Position numbers and translations under genes: made by a program
The notes under the pieces: model-generated
What the model saw: only the letters and a program-made list of their open reading frames with translations
What the model was told of the DNA's origin: nothing
Database searches by the model: none
Assembly (NCBI GenBank): GCA_042140185.1
Contig: CP159477.1
Location: 2,852,001-2,916,000, forward strand
Direction: 5' to 3'
DNA: 64,000 nucleotides
Source: JANSXG01 sp024743075
GTDB taxonomy: Bacteria > Planctomycetota > Phycisphaerae > Phycisphaerales > UBA1924
Shown: piece by piece, positions 10,039-20,073 of the stretch
How the letters are laid out: the number at the start of each line of letters is the position of its first letter
Numbering within the stretch: the first letter of the stretch is position 1

Positions 10039-12178
10039 TCAGTTCGTCGCGGCGGCGAGCTTCGGCTTGGCCGAAGGAGCGGCCTTCGTCGGCGCGGCGG
10101 GCGTACCCGAACCGCTGCCCGCGGTCTGGAAGCCTTCCTGCTCGGAGAACTCTTCGCCGAAGCGGAGCAGGCGGGCGCTGTTGAGCAGCACCAGGATCTC
10201 GGGGATGAAGTGGAACACCGCGGCGCCGATGACGCCGAGCTTGATCGCGGTGAACACGCCTGACGCCGCGAGCACCAGACCGATGATCGCGCCGATGACG
10301 GCGATGATCACGTTCTGCACGGTGATCACGCGGCTGCGACGGGCGAGCATCACGAGGAAGGGCACGCGCGAGATGTCGTCGGTCATCAGGGCGATGCCCG
10401 CCGAGTTGGTCGCGATGTCCGAGCCGTGCAGGCCCATGGCGACGCCGACATCCGCCGCGGCGAGCGACGGGCCGTCGTTGATGCCGTCGCCGACCATCAG
10501 CACGCGCTTGCCGTCGGCGGTCATCTGACGCACCAGGCGGTGCTTGTCTTCGGGCAGGCACTCGGCCTCGATCCGGTCGACCTTTACGGTCTTTCCGACG
10601 CGCTTGGCGACGGCGAAGCGGTCGCCGGTCATCAGCACGATGCTGCGCGAGCCGAGCTCGCGGAGTTTCTCGACGACGCCCTTGGTGTTGTAGCGCAGGC
10701 GGTCTTCGAGGCCGACCGCGCCGAGGTAGCGACCGTCCTTCACGACGTGCACGCCCGACATGCCCTCGATCTGCTCCTCGACCTTGGCGATCCCGTCGGC
10801 GATGGCCGGGTAGACCTCCATCAGCCAGTTCGGGCGACCGGCGAGGATCTCGCCGGAGTCGGTCCTGGCGCGGACACCGGCGCCGTGGATCTCCTCCGCC
10901 TGCACGCCTCCGGCGGGAGTGATCTTCGCCTGCTGGGCGGTGTGCATGATCGATCGTGCGAGCGGGTGGTTCGAGGCCTGCTCGGCGTCGGCCGCGGCCT
11001 TGAGCAACTCGGCACCGTTCACGCCCTCGGCGGGCGCGAGGCGGGAGACCGCGAACTTGCCGGTGGTCATCGTGCCGGTCTTGTCGAACACGAAGGTGTC
11101 GCAGTTCGAGGCGGCTTCGAGATACTGGCTCTGCTTGATCATGATGCCGAGACGAGCCGCGGCGGTAAACGCGCAGGTCATGGTGATCGGGCCGGCGATG
11201 AGCAGGGCCGCCGGGCAGACCGCGATGAGCACGGTGATCGCGCGGAGCACCGCTTCTTCGCTGTTGGTCGAGGACGCCATGTACCAGACGAGACCGGACG
11301 TCACGAGCGCAACCGGTACGAAGTAGCGGGCCACCTGCTCGATGACGAGCTGTCGCGGCGTGCGCGTCGATTCGGCCTCGGAGATGAGTTCGGCGACCTT
11401 GCCGATCGTGGTATCTCCACCGACCAGCGTGGTGCGAAGTTCGATGGTGCCGTTGATGTTCGTCGTGCCGGCGAACACTTCCGCGCCCGGGCCGACTTCG
11501 ACGGGCAGCGCCTCACCGGTCAGCGACGCCTGATTGATGGACGACTCGCCCGAGACGATCACGCCGTCGACCGGCAGGTTCTCGCCGGGTCGGACGCGGA
11601 CGATCATGCCGACCTTCACATCGGCGAGCGGGACCTCGCGCTCCTGCCCGTCTTCGACGATCCGCGCGGTGTCGGGGGTCAGGCCGACGAGGTCTTCGAT
11701 GGCGCGCTGCGCCCCAAGCGGTACGACGGAAGGCCTGGTCAAAGACCAGCAGGATGAACGCGACGTAGCCGGCGGTGGCGTAGTCGCCGATCGAGAACAT
11801 CGCGAGGATGGCGAGCGCCGCGAGCGACGAGGTCGACGGCCGACCGCGCCAGAGTTCCTGAGCCGCCGGAATGAACAGGCCGAGGGCCAGCACCGTCGCG
11901 CCGAGGAACGCCGGGACGTTGCGGACCTCGTCGGCGACGCCGAGCCAGCCCATGATGGTCGAGGCGAGGACCAGCGCACCGCCGCAGAGGTAGACGAGGA
12001 TCCAGCGCTCGAGTTTCTGCTCATGGTGCGAGCAGCAGGCCATGCCTTCTCCCTTGTGGGAATGAGCCTTGTCGTGCTCGGGCTTGGCCTCAGGGTGAAT
12101 CTCGGTCCCCGAAGCGCCGCTCAGCATGGGGGCCGGGGCGTCCTGGTCGCGCTGGTTCTCGCGGTGTTGATCGGACAT
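10039..12178 (-). CDS. Heavy-metal P1B-type ATPase (frame break)
   Basis: A metal-exporting or -importing P-type ATPase of about 712 residues. It has a His/Cys-rich N-terminus (HSHKGEGMACCSHH), at least six membrane helices, the actuator motif SLTGEALP, the phosphorylation site DKTGTMTTGK, the P1B-specific NHPLA (HP locus) and GDGINDGPSL. The transmembrane metal motif reads VCPAALL, i.e. CPA instead of the common CPC, SPC, TPC or CPH, so the metal cannot be assigned. The reading frame changes near 11712-11715 (a CCCC run); removing one base, or adding two, restores TAW-AQRAIEDL. The start ATG is at 12178. Confidence 0.85.
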
Positions 12179-12493
12179 GTGCTGGATATCCTCGTGCGCG
12201 GGTCGCGCAGCAGGTCATCGACAGGTTGACAGTTCCACCGTGCCGAGGCGTAACCCCGGCGACGCCACTATCTTAGACCGAACGGTCCGATGGTGTGCCG
12301 ACGCCGGCGCACCGACCCGGGCAGGCGACCTCCATACGCCGCAGAGACGGACCCGGTTCGCCCGGATCGCTGGATCCGCAGGGATTCTCCCACCGGTGCG
12401 GGCGCAGTTTTCGCGCCCACCGGGCCCGCGCCGCGGCGCGATACCATGCGGCGCGGGATTGTCCCGATTCCGAGCCCAGCAGAGGAACCACGC
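12179..12493. promoter_or_regulatory. Divergent intergenic region between metal ATPase and gpsA
   Basis: A 315-bp gap without a supported gene. It holds TTGACA near 12227, a TATCTT box near 12270 and the palindrome GACCG-AA-CGGTC at 12276-12287, which could be an operator for a metal-responsive regulator (inference). The gpsA Shine-Dalgarno AGAGGAA is at 12481-12487. Confidence 0.35.
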
Positions 12494-13528
12494 GTGCCAG
12501 CATCCCCCATCCGACGACTCGCGGTGATCGGCGACGGCCAGATGGGCCTCGTTATGGCCCAGATCGCCGCCGCCCAGCCCTTCGAGCCGCGCGTCACGCT
12601 CTGGTGCCACGACCCAGAGTCGGCCAGTTCGCTTTCGCAGACCCGGACCTCCTCGCGCCTTCCGATGATCTCCCTCGACGAGGCGATCACCGTGACCGGT
12701 ACGCCCAAGACCGCTCTCGAGCGCGCCGATCTGGTCCTCGCGGCGGTGCCGACGCAATTTGTCCGGTCGGTCTGGGACGGCCTGGCCCCGGCGATCCGCG
12801 AATATGCCCCGAGCGCCGGCATCATCTCGGTCGCCAAGGGCATCGAGAACTCGACCCTTCTGCGTCCGACCCAGGTGATCAGCCAGTGCATGGGCGAGGA
12901 CGACAACCGCCCGACGGGGGTGCTTTCCGGCCCGACCATCGCCTCCGAACTCGCGCGCGGGCTCCCGGCCACGATGATCGCCGCCTCGGACGACCAGTCG
13001 CTCGCCCAGGCCACCCAACGCCTGTTCACCACGACCTACCTGCGCATCTACACCTCGCAGGACCCGATCGGCGTCGAGGTGGCCGGCGCGTGCAAGAACG
13101 TGATCGCGATCGCCGCGGGCATCCTCGACGGGCTCAAGGCCGGGTTCAACGCCAAGAGCGCGCTTCTCGCGCGCGGCCTGGCCGAAGCGACCCGCCTCGG
13201 GCTCGCCATGGGCGCGCAGGCCGAAACCTTCTATGGGCTCGCCGGCGCCGGCGACCTCGCCACCACCTGCTTCAGCCCCGAAGGGCGCAACCGCTCCTGC
13301 GGCGAGGCGCTCGGCAAGGGCGAATCGCTGGATCACTACCTCAAGCGCACGGACAGCGTGGTCGAGGGCGTCGCGACCGCCGAATCGCTGATTCAGCTCA
13401 AGGACCACCACGGCGTGGAGATGCCCATCTGCGAAACGGTCTATCGCGTGCTCAACGAGGGGCTCGACCCGATCGACGGCATCCAGTCGCTGATGAGTCG
13501 CGAGCCGAAGGCGGAGCGGATCGGGTAG
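12494..13528 (+). CDS. gpsA: Glycerol-3-phosphate dehydrogenase [NAD(P)+]
   Basis: Reduces dihydroxyacetone phosphate to sn-glycerol-3-phosphate for phospholipid synthesis. The product has 344 residues, normal for the family. The Rossmann motif is AVIGDGQMG near the N-terminus, KGIENS comes next, and the catalytic-lysine region GVEVAGACKNVIAI is followed by GLAGAGDLATTCFSPEGRN. A GTG start at 12494 is chosen because AGAGGAA sits 6 nt upstream and conservation begins there; the frame is open to 12290. Confidence 0.93.
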   Translation: MPASPIRRLAVIGDGQMGLVMAQIAAAQPFEPRVTLWCHDPESASSLSQTRTSSRLPMISLDEAITVTGTPKTALERADLVLAAVPTQFVRSVWDGLAPAIREYAPSAGIISVAKGIENSTLLRPTQVISQCMGEDDNRPTGVLSGPTIASELARGLPATMIAASDDQSLAQATQRLFTTTYLRIYTSQDPIGVEVAGACKNVIAIAAGILDGLKAGFNAKSALLARGLAEATRLGLAMGAQAETFYGLAGAGDLATTCFSPEGRNRSCGEALGKGESLDHYLKRTDSVVEGVATAESLIQLKDHHGVEMPICETVYRVLNEGLDPIDGIQSLMSREPKAERIG

Positions 13529-13611
13529 ATCGCCCAGCGAGCAAGGGAGAATCCTCGCAATCGCCGAACTCATCCGGCAGAATGGCATCGAACTCCCACG
13601 GAGGATGCCCG

Positions 13612-14826
13612 ATGCGATTTCTGCTGCTCGTCGCTCTCGCGATCTTCACCACCTCCTGCCCGGCCTTCGCCCAGTACGGCTCGTCCGGCTACGGCAACCC
13701 GGCTCTGCGCATCTCTGAGACGCCGCCGTTCACGCGCGCCGACATCCGCATCATGGACTCGATCCTCGGCCTGACGCCGGCGCAGCGCGAGCTGACCGAT
13801 GCGCTGCACTCGGATTTCTTCGAGCGCTACCGCGATGAGGCGACCGCCGTGAGGATAGAGATCGAACACCTCGTCGAAGAGGCGGCTATCACGCAGAAGC
13901 AGGAACCGCTGCAGCGGGGCACGGCGCGGGTCAACACATGGAACACGCGCGTCGAGGAGATGCGCGAGCAGTTTGTCGAAGACCTGCGCCTGCTCATGGA
14001 CCAGAATCAGATCAGGTTGTGGCACAAGGTCGAACGGGAACTGCGCCGCAAGGATCAGATCGGCGACGGGCGGATCGCCGGCGAGAGCGTCGACCTGATC
14101 CGGCTGGTCGACGCGCACATCGAGGGCTGGTCGGAGAACCCGGAACTGGTCGCCGAGCTTGATCGGTACGCCGAGCGCATCGACCGCGCGATGGTCGCCC
14201 GCAAGCAGTTCATCGAGAGCGACGAGACCGACGGCTTCTACGCGATGCAGTCCGAGGACCCCGACCGGGCGCTCGCCCTGCTCAAGGAATCGCTCGACCT
14301 GCGCAAGCGCGTGCTCGAACTAAACACGCAGACGCTCGACCGGCTACGCGCCCACATTCCGAGCGAGACGCACACCGACCTCGCCGGCGCGTTCTACGAG
14401 CAGTCGATCGAACGCGCGATCCCTGCGTCGCCGCTTGCGCAGCGCATCGAAGCGGCCCGCTCGCTTCCCACGCTCGCCAGCGACCAGCGTGCACGCGTTG
14501 CCGAAGCCCTCGATCGCTACGACGCGACAGCGCTCGACACGAAGCGCAGCCTCTTTGAGGCCCTCAGCCAGACGCAGATGGACATCCTGCCCGCCATGCT
14601 CCACGAGGAGATCGAGCGCCGGGCCGCGGGTGAAGAGCACGTGACGCACGAATCGCTCAAGCAGCCGCAGCCGCTGCTCGACGAGGCGATGACCGCCCGA
14701 CTCGAACGGGAACGCGCCGCCTGGAACGCGGTCAAGCCGATCCTCACGCGCGAGCAACTCGCCGAACTGCCCAGACTCGACATGGAGACCGTGTGGTTCC
14801 CGCAGATCAACTGGTTCGGGCTCTGA
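13612..14826 (+). CDS. Secreted helical protein, first of a tandem paralogous pair
   Basis: A 404-residue exported protein of unknown function. The signal peptide ends near AFAQ (residue 19). The mature part is highly charged and predicted all-helical. A conserved opening (DIRIMDSILGLTPAQRELTDAL, then FFERYRDEA) recalls LTxxQ/CpxP-like periplasmic helical proteins only loosely. Later blocks KVERELRRKDQIGDGRIAGE and VDLIRLVDAHI are shared with the next gene, and both end in a W-F motif (VWFPQINWF here). The start ATG 13612 has GGAGGA just upstream. Confidence 0.75.
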   Translation: MRFLLLVALAIFTTSCPAFAQYGSSGYGNPALRISETPPFTRADIRIMDSILGLTPAQRELTDALHSDFFERYRDEATAVRIEIEHLVEEAAITQKQEPLQRGTARVNTWNTRVEEMREQFVEDLRLLMDQNQIRLWHKVERELRRKDQIGDGRIAGESVDLIRLVDAHIEGWSENPELVAELDRYAERIDRAMVARKQFIESDETDGFYAMQSEDPDRALALLKESLDLRKRVLELNTQTLDRLRAHIPSETHTDLAGAFYEQSIERAIPASPLAQRIEAARSLPTLASDQRARVAEALDRYDATALDTKRSLFEALSQTQMDILPAMLHEEIERRAAGEEHVTHESLKQPQPLLDEAMTARLERERAAWNAVKPILTREQLAELPRLDMETVWFPQINWFGL

Positions 14827-14890
14827 GCCGAGACAAACGGTCGAACCGGAGCAGACACTTTGCCGTATCGGCATCCGAGGAGGACCACAC

Positions 14891-16120
14891 ATGCACCGTC
14901 GAATGACGCTCCGCCCACTGGCAATCGCCCTCGCGCTGCTCGTGCTTTCGCCGCTGGTAGTCGCGCAGTACGGCCTGAGCAACCCGCTCATCGGCCTCAA
15001 GACCGCTCCGCCGATCACAAAGTCGGACATCCGGATTATCGACTCGATCCTCGGACTCGACGAATCGCAGCGATCCCTCACCGGGGCGCTCTACGACGAC
15101 TTCTTCGAGCGTTACCGCGTCGAGGCCGATGCGCTCGAAGCCGAACTCACCGCGATGATCGATGAATCCATCGTCCGGCAGGACTCTTCGATCACCCGTG
15201 CCGCCGAGGACAAGGCCGAGCAGTGGGACCAGCGCCGCTTCGAATGGCGCGCCGAGTTCCTGACCGACCTCAAGCTGCTGCTCGACCAGCAGCAGGTCGA
15301 GCTCTGGCCCAAGGTCGAGCGCGAGCTGCGACGCCACGATCTGATCGGTCGCGGCCGGCTCGCCGGCGAAAGGGTCGACCTGATCCGCCTCGTCGATGCC
15401 CATGTCGCGGATTGGGATTCAAACACGGCGCTCGTCGAAGCTCTCGACCGCTACGCCGACCAGCTCGACCGGGCCCTCCGCGCCCGTCAGCGGGCGCTCG
15501 ACGACGAACAGACCGACGAGTTCTGGCGCACCTGCCAGGACGAACCGTACCGCGCGAAGGAGATCTACGAGGAGGTCCTGCCGACGCGTGTCCGAGTGCG
15601 CGACATCAACCTCGAAACACTCCGCGCCATCGTCAAACTCCTCTCCGCGGACGACGCCGTCGCGGTCGAGCGAGCCTTCTACACCGAAGCCCTGCGTTCG
15701 CACTCGCCGATCTCACCGATCGAGACCCGCATCCGTGCCGCCTCGTCGTTGCCATCTCTGTCACCCGAGCAGCGCGAGCAGATCGCGACGATCCTGCAGG
15801 ACTACGAGCCGCGCCGCCACCGCACGATCGTTGGCTTCTTCGATGCCGTCGCCGAGATGGAAGCCGAACTGCTCCCCGACACCATCGCCAACAAGATCGC
15901 GCAGATCGAGCACGACGCCTCGGGAGCCGATCCCAGAGCCTTCCGTGTCAGCGATCGCGTGCCGCAGGAGGTCAAGGACGCACTGGCCAGCCGGCTCGAA
16001 ACCGACCTCGCCGTCTGGCAACGCGTCAGCGCGCTGCTGAGCCCGGATCAGCGAACGAACCTGCCGCGCCCGAACGAAGAGATCATCTGGTTTCGTGAGT
16101 ATCTGGAACACGAGCTCTGA
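14891..16120 (+). CDS. Secreted helical protein, second of a tandem paralogous pair
   Basis: A 409-residue paralogue of the gene at 13612-14826, 64 bp downstream on the same strand. It has a signal peptide ending near VVAQ, then the same order of blocks: DIRIIDSILGLDESQRSLTGAL, FFERYRVEA, KVERELRRHDLIGRGRLAGE, VDLIRLVDAHV and a final IIWFREYL. ATG 14891 follows GAGGA. Divergence is high except for these blocks, so the duplication is old. Function is unknown; a periplasmic chaperone- or sensor-like role is only a guess. Confidence 0.75.
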   Translation: MHRRMTLRPLAIALALLVLSPLVVAQYGLSNPLIGLKTAPPITKSDIRIIDSILGLDESQRSLTGALYDDFFERYRVEADALEAELTAMIDESIVRQDSSITRAAEDKAEQWDQRRFEWRAEFLTDLKLLLDQQQVELWPKVERELRRHDLIGRGRLAGERVDLIRLVDAHVADWDSNTALVEALDRYADQLDRALRARQRALDDEQTDEFWRTCQDEPYRAKEIYEEVLPTRVRVRDINLETLRAIVKLLSADDAVAVERAFYTEALRSHSPISPIETRIRAASSLPSLSPEQREQIATILQDYEPRRHRTIVGFFDAVAEMEAELLPDTIANKIAQIEHDASGADPRAFRVSDRVPQEVKDALASRLETDLAVWQRVSALLSPDQRTNLPRPNEEIIWFREYLEHEL

Positions 16121-16126
16121 ACCGGC

Positions 16127-17180
16127 TCAGCCCCGCAGCTCCTTCTCCCACGCCTCGAACGCGAACCGGTACACGTCCGGCCGGAACTTGCCCCACTCGC
16201 CCAGCGACTCGGGGATCGTGTACTGCTGCCACGCCTCGCTCGCCGGGACGCCGTTCGCGATCGCCCGCTTCGCCGCCTCCGCCGTGTGGAGCATCAATTC
16301 CATATATGGCTTGAGGTCTTCACGGCTCGCGAGGCTCCCGTGACCGGGCACATAGATCGTCCGATCGTCGTCCAGCAGGTCGTCGAGCGCCTCGATCCAG
16401 CGCGTCGGGATCGCGTCGCCGTAGAAAGGAAACAGCCCGTTGAACACCAGGTCGCCCGTGAACACCACCCGCGGCGAGTCCACGTGCACCGTAAGGTCGC
16501 TCGGCGTGTGCCCCATCCGCTGGCGCAGCGTCACCGAGCGCCCGCCCAGATCGATCGTCAGCCGCTCCTCGGCGCCGGGATCAGCCCGTCGGGGAGTACG
16601 GTCTTGATGTTCGCGTTGATCAAGCCCATGGCGTCGGGCTCGGCGCCGACCGTCGCCGCGCGCTCGGCCATCAGCTCGCGCGTCGTCGCGGTCGAGATGA
16701 TCTTCGGCCCGCCGTCCTGGCGCAGGTAGCCCTCCAGGCCGTTCGAGTGATCGCCGTGCAGGTGCGTGAGCACGACGTAGTCCGGCCAACGCCCGGTGAG
16801 CTCCTTGGCGAGCTGGTTGATCCAGCGTCCACCGGCGGGCGTGTTGAACCCCTCAATGCACAGGACGCCGTCCGTGCCCGCGACGATGCCGCCGTTGGAC
16901 ACCGTCGTGTAGTCGCCGCCCGAAGTCACCGACACCACCGCCCACACGCCGTCGGCGATCTTCTCCACCCGCGCAAAGGCGTGGTCAGCTGCGCCTCGCC
17001 CGTCGGCTGCTGCGCGAATGCCCGGCGCGTCATCACCGGAGCCGCGGCGAGCGCCATCGCCACATACGCCCCGCACCCGAGCGACGCCCCGAGGAACCCG
17101 CGCCGGTTCACCGCGCACGAGCACGACGTATCACGGATGGTGGGACGATTCGACGGATCAGACCCGTTCGCTTCGTTCAT
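16127..17180 (-). CDS. Tat-exported metallo-beta-lactamase-fold hydrolase (two frame breaks)
   Basis: Reads as one protein of about 351 residues. A twin-arginine signal (NRRGFLGASLG, cleavage near RAFAQ) begins at ATG 17180. The hydrolase core has the zinc motif LTHLHGDHSNG, a later GHTPSDLTVH, the bridging-Asp motif FTGDLVFNG and VPGHGS. It resembles SoxH / quinoprotein-relay MBL proteins. Single missing bases near 16976-16990 and 16571-16577 split it into three frames; adding one base at each restores continuity. It converges on the preceding gene with a 6-bp gap. Confidence 0.8.
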
Positions 17181-17280
17181 GGCTATCTCCTCGCTGGATG
17201 ACCGAATCGCTACTTCGGTCCGAGAGGACCGCTCGTTTCACTATACCCCGGTGTCCGCGCCAGGCCGCACCCTCCCCCGC

Positions 17281-17286
17281 TACCCT
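17281..17286 (+). promoter_or_regulatory. -10 box, leaderless-type promoter
   Basis: TACCCT is 6 nt before the GTG start at 17293, and no Shine-Dalgarno is visible. Confidence 0.4.
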
Positions 17287-17292
17287 TCCCCC

Positions 17293-18329
17293 GTGCCATC
17301 CGCCCTCCCCGAGATCCTCTTCCTCGGCACCGGCACGTCCAGCGGCGTGCCGGTCATCGCCTGCGCCTGCGACACCTGTCGCTCTTCCGACCCGCGCGAC
17401 ACGCGCATGCGCACCGGGGCCGCCGTGCGCTGGACCGACGACTCGGGCCATCCCCGCGTGGTCCTGCTCGATGCTGGGCCCGACCTGCGCACCCAGGCCC
17501 TCCGGCACGATCTCTGGCGGGCCGACGCCATCCTGTTCACGCACAACCACGTGGACCACCTCTTCGGCCTCGACGATGTCCGCCGGTTCAATGTCGCCAT
17601 GCGCAGCCCCATCGACATCTACGCCGAAGAGCGCGTCTGGGAAGCGCTGCACCGCGTGTACAAGCACGTCTTCGACCGGGCCTCGAACATCAACGACTCC
17701 TTCGTCGCCGACCTGATCGAGCGCCGCATCGCTGACCCCGACGGCGCGAACACGCCCGACCCGCGATCCGGCGCCTGCCCAACTCCACCGGCGGCAGCGC
17801 GAAGCCCATCGATCTCCACGGCATGCGCTTCACCCCCGTCCGCCTGCTCCACGGCCACCTGCCCATCCTGGGCTTCCGCATCGAGCCCGTCCCCGGTACC
17901 GACCTCGCCCGGCGCGTCGAGTCATCGCCTCACAACCCCTTCCCCTTCGCCTGGTGCACCGACACCTCGGCCATCCCGCCCGGGTCCTGGCAGCCCCTCA
18001 CCGGCCTGCGCGCCCTCGCCCTCGACGGCCTGCGTCACCGCTCCCACCCCACCCACTTCAACCTCGACCGAGCGACCGCCGCGGCTCAGAAGCTCGAAGC
18101 CGACCAGACCTGGCTGATCCACATCGCCCACGAGGTGCTCCACGCCCGCGACGAGCCCGACATGCCCGAGCCCGTCCGCTTCGGCATCGACGGCCTCGTC
18201 CTCTCCTGCGACCACCCCCCGCGCATCGAAACCGGCCCCGGACGCTCGCAACCAGTCCCACCCGTAAACAGGAGAAGACCGGACGACCCCCAGCCGGTCC
18301 GCGTCGAGCCCGAGGACGAGCCTTCTTGA
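17293..18329 (+). CDS. PhnP/PqqB-like metallo-beta-lactamase-fold phosphodiesterase (frame break)
   Basis: About 345 residues. The opening ILFLGTGTSSGVPVIAC and the cysteine cluster CACDTCRSS are typical of PhnP-like cyclic-phosphodiesterases of the MBL fold. The zinc motif is FTHNHVDHLFGLDD, and the later part has HGHLPILGFRIE, FAWCTDTS, LIHIAHEV and SCDHPP. A missing base near the CCC run at 17760-17762 shifts the frame; adding C joins both halves. The GTG 17293 start is favoured by a -10 box 6 nt upstream and by where conservation begins. The last 40 residues are low-complexity. Confidence 0.8.
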
Positions 18330-18341
18330 AGCGCCCCGGGG

Positions 18342-18446
18342 GGGTGGCGTGGTCTAAGCGCAGCGCAGGCCACGTGAAGCGCCTAACGGCCCCTCAGGCT
18401 CCTCGTGGCCTGCGCCCGACTTGGTCGGGCTTAGACCACACCACCC
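18342..18446. repeat. Large nested palindrome (branched stem-loop) before atpG
   Basis: Outer arms 18342-18359 and 18429-18446 pair over 18 bp with one mismatch (GTGGTCTAAGC with GCTTAGACCAC). Inside, GCGCAGGCCACG (18363-18374) pairs perfectly with CGTGGCCTGCGC (18404-18415), and CCGAC-TTG-GTCGG (18416-18428) makes a small hairpin. The whole folds as a branched structure on either strand. It lies in the 211-bp gap between two plus-strand genes. Confidence 0.85.
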
Positions 18447-18525
18447 AATCCCGAAAAACCACCATGATTCCTCGAAAATCCCGTCGCTCAACCCTCCTCC
18501 GCTGGCCCGAAATCCGCCCCTTCGC

Positions 18526-18531
18526 TACACT
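18526..18531 (+). promoter_or_regulatory. -10 box close to the atpG start
   Basis: TACACT is 9 nt before ATG 18541 with no Shine-Dalgarno between, giving a very short or absent leader. Confidence 0.35.
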
Positions 18532-18540
18532 CTCCGCTCC

Positions 18541-19425
18541 ATGGCCAACACACGCGATCTCAAGAAGCGCATCAAAGCGATCAAGTCCATCCGTCGCATC
18601 ACCAAGACGATGCAGATGATCGCCACGAGCAAGTTCGCCCGCTCCCAGCAGCGCGCGACCCAGTCCAAGCCCTACACCGAGGGCATCTTCGATCTCGTCA
18701 CCGAGCTCGCGGAGAAGGCCGGCAACATCTCCCACGAACTCATCGACGGCCCGCGCGACGGCTTCAAGCCCGGCGCCAAGCCACTGGTCCTCGTCATCAC
18801 CTCCGACCGAGGCCTCTGCGGCCCCTACAACGGCTCCATCCTCCGCGCCGCGATGAAGCACCTGCGCGGGCTCGACGACTACAACCTCGAAGTCGTCGGG
18901 CGCAAGGGCCAGAGCGTCCTGAAGTTCAACAAGTTCAACATCGACGCCGCCCACAACCAGTTCGGCGACAAGCCGACCTTCGAAGAGGTCGAGAAGCTCG
19001 CACGCCAGTACATGGACCGCTTCGCCGCCGGCGAGATCACCTCGGTGCACGTCGTCTACATGCGCTTCATCTCCACCGCGCGCCAGCGCCCGTCCGTGCT
19101 CCAGCTCCTGCCGCTGAAGCCGCCGGCCGTCGAACACGCGGAGGGAGAAACCGCCGGCGCCAGCAGCGTCGAATACGACTTCACCCCCGAGCCCGCCGAG
19201 CTGCTCAGCTCGCTGCTCCCCGAGACCGTCAAGGCCACCCTGTTCCAGGCCTTCCTCGACGCCGTGGTCTCCGAGAACGTCGCCCGCATGGTGGCGATGA
19301 AGGCCGCGACCGACAACGCCGGCGAGATGGGCCGCCTCATCGGACGCAAGTACAACCGCGCCCGCCAGGCCCAGATCACCACCGAACTCACCGAGATCAT
19401 CTCGGGCGCCGCGGCCCTCGAATAG
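18541..19425 (+). CDS. atpG: F1 ATP synthase gamma subunit
   Basis: Central rotor shaft of F1Fo ATP synthase. The 294-residue product has the classic N-terminal helix (LKKRIKAIKSIRRITKTMQMIATSK) and the C-terminal helix (MKAATDNAGEMGRLI and the closing YNRARQAQITTELTEIISGA). SDRGLCGPYN is the conserved middle block. No other atp gene is adjacent, so gamma is separated from the usual atpIBEFHAGDC operon. It has its own promoter-like box and intrinsic terminator, and is therefore a one-gene unit. Confidence 0.96.
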   Translation: MANTRDLKKRIKAIKSIRRITKTMQMIATSKFARSQQRATQSKPYTEGIFDLVTELAEKAGNISHELIDGPRDGFKPGAKPLVLVITSDRGLCGPYNGSILRAAMKHLRGLDDYNLEVVGRKGQSVLKFNKFNIDAAHNQFGDKPTFEEVEKLARQYMDRFAAGEITSVHVVYMRFISTARQRPSVLQLLPLKPPAVEHAEGETAGASSVEYDFTPEPAELLSSLLPETVKATLFQAFLDAVVSENVARMVAMKAATDNAGEMGRLIGRKYNRARQAQITTELTEIISGAAALE

Positions 19426-19450
19426 GCCAACGCCCCAACCCGAATCCGCC

Positions 19451-19480
19451 AACCGCCCGCTCGATGGGCGGTTTTTGTTT
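19451..19480 (+). terminator. Intrinsic terminator of atpG
   Basis: AACCGCCC (19451-19458) pairs with GGGCGGTT (19466-19473), followed by a T-rich run. It lies 25 bp after the atpG stop. Confidence 0.9.
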
Positions 19481-19525
19481 ATCGCGCATCCTCTCCGCTA
19501 TACACTCAACGCGGAGGTATTCGTC

Positions 19526-19990
19526 ATGCCACGCCCCCCGATGCCCGTGCTGCTGCTCGCCCTCTGCCTCGCCACCGCTCCTGGCTGCACGACCGACTCG
19601 CCCGACCCCGCGTCCTTTACCGTGCTCGCTGGCGACACCATCCTCGTCACCGCCGAGAACGATGCGGTCAACCTGGCGGTCACCAACGCCGCCTACGCCG
19701 TCGGCGCGACGGAGCCGATTCCGGGGACCGGCGCGACCAGACTCCCCTCCTACCAGGAACGCTCCGAGTACCGATCGGTGGAGCGGGACGGCTCCAAGGT
19801 GATTCTCGAGCAGCGGACCGTCCGGTTCCAGACCCCCGACGGGGTCTGGCTCGAAGCGCTGATCATGTACTCCGACGACAGCACGAGCATCCTCATCAGC
19901 AGCGAACCGGCCTCTGCGTCCGCCGAGGGCGCATTCGCAGAGGAGATATCCCGGGTGCTGCGCAGGCGCGGCGCGACCCAGTGGCCCTGA
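19526..19990 (+). CDS. Putative lipoprotein
   Basis: A 154-residue small exported protein. Residues 1-22 form a hydrophobic signal ending in ATAPGC, a non-standard lipobox with Cys as the likely acylation site. The mature part shows a repeated beta pattern (SFTVLAGDTILVTAENDAV, then KVILEQRTVRFQTPDG) and a short helical tail. No family recognised. ATG 19526 has GGAGG 8 nt upstream; the frame is open to 19475. Confidence 0.65.
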   Translation: MPRPPMPVLLLALCLATAPGCTTDSPDPASFTVLAGDTILVTAENDAVNLAVTNAAYAVGATEPIPGTGATRLPSYQERSEYRSVERDGSKVILEQRTVRFQTPDGVWLEALIMYSDDSTSILISSEPASASAEGAFAEEISRVLRRRGATQWP

Positions 19991-20061
19991 CGGCGCCCCC
20001 CCATCGTGGGGCCGGAGACTCATCCGCCAAAAATGGACGCGAGCCCCGCGAAGTTCAGCAG

Positions 20062-20067
20062 TAGAAT
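20062..20067 (+). promoter_or_regulatory. -10 box, leaderless-type promoter
   Basis: TAGAAT ends 6 nt before ATG 20074 and no Shine-Dalgarno is present, so the first transcribed base should fall on or next to the start codon. Confidence 0.5.
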
Positions 20068-20073
20068 GAACTT

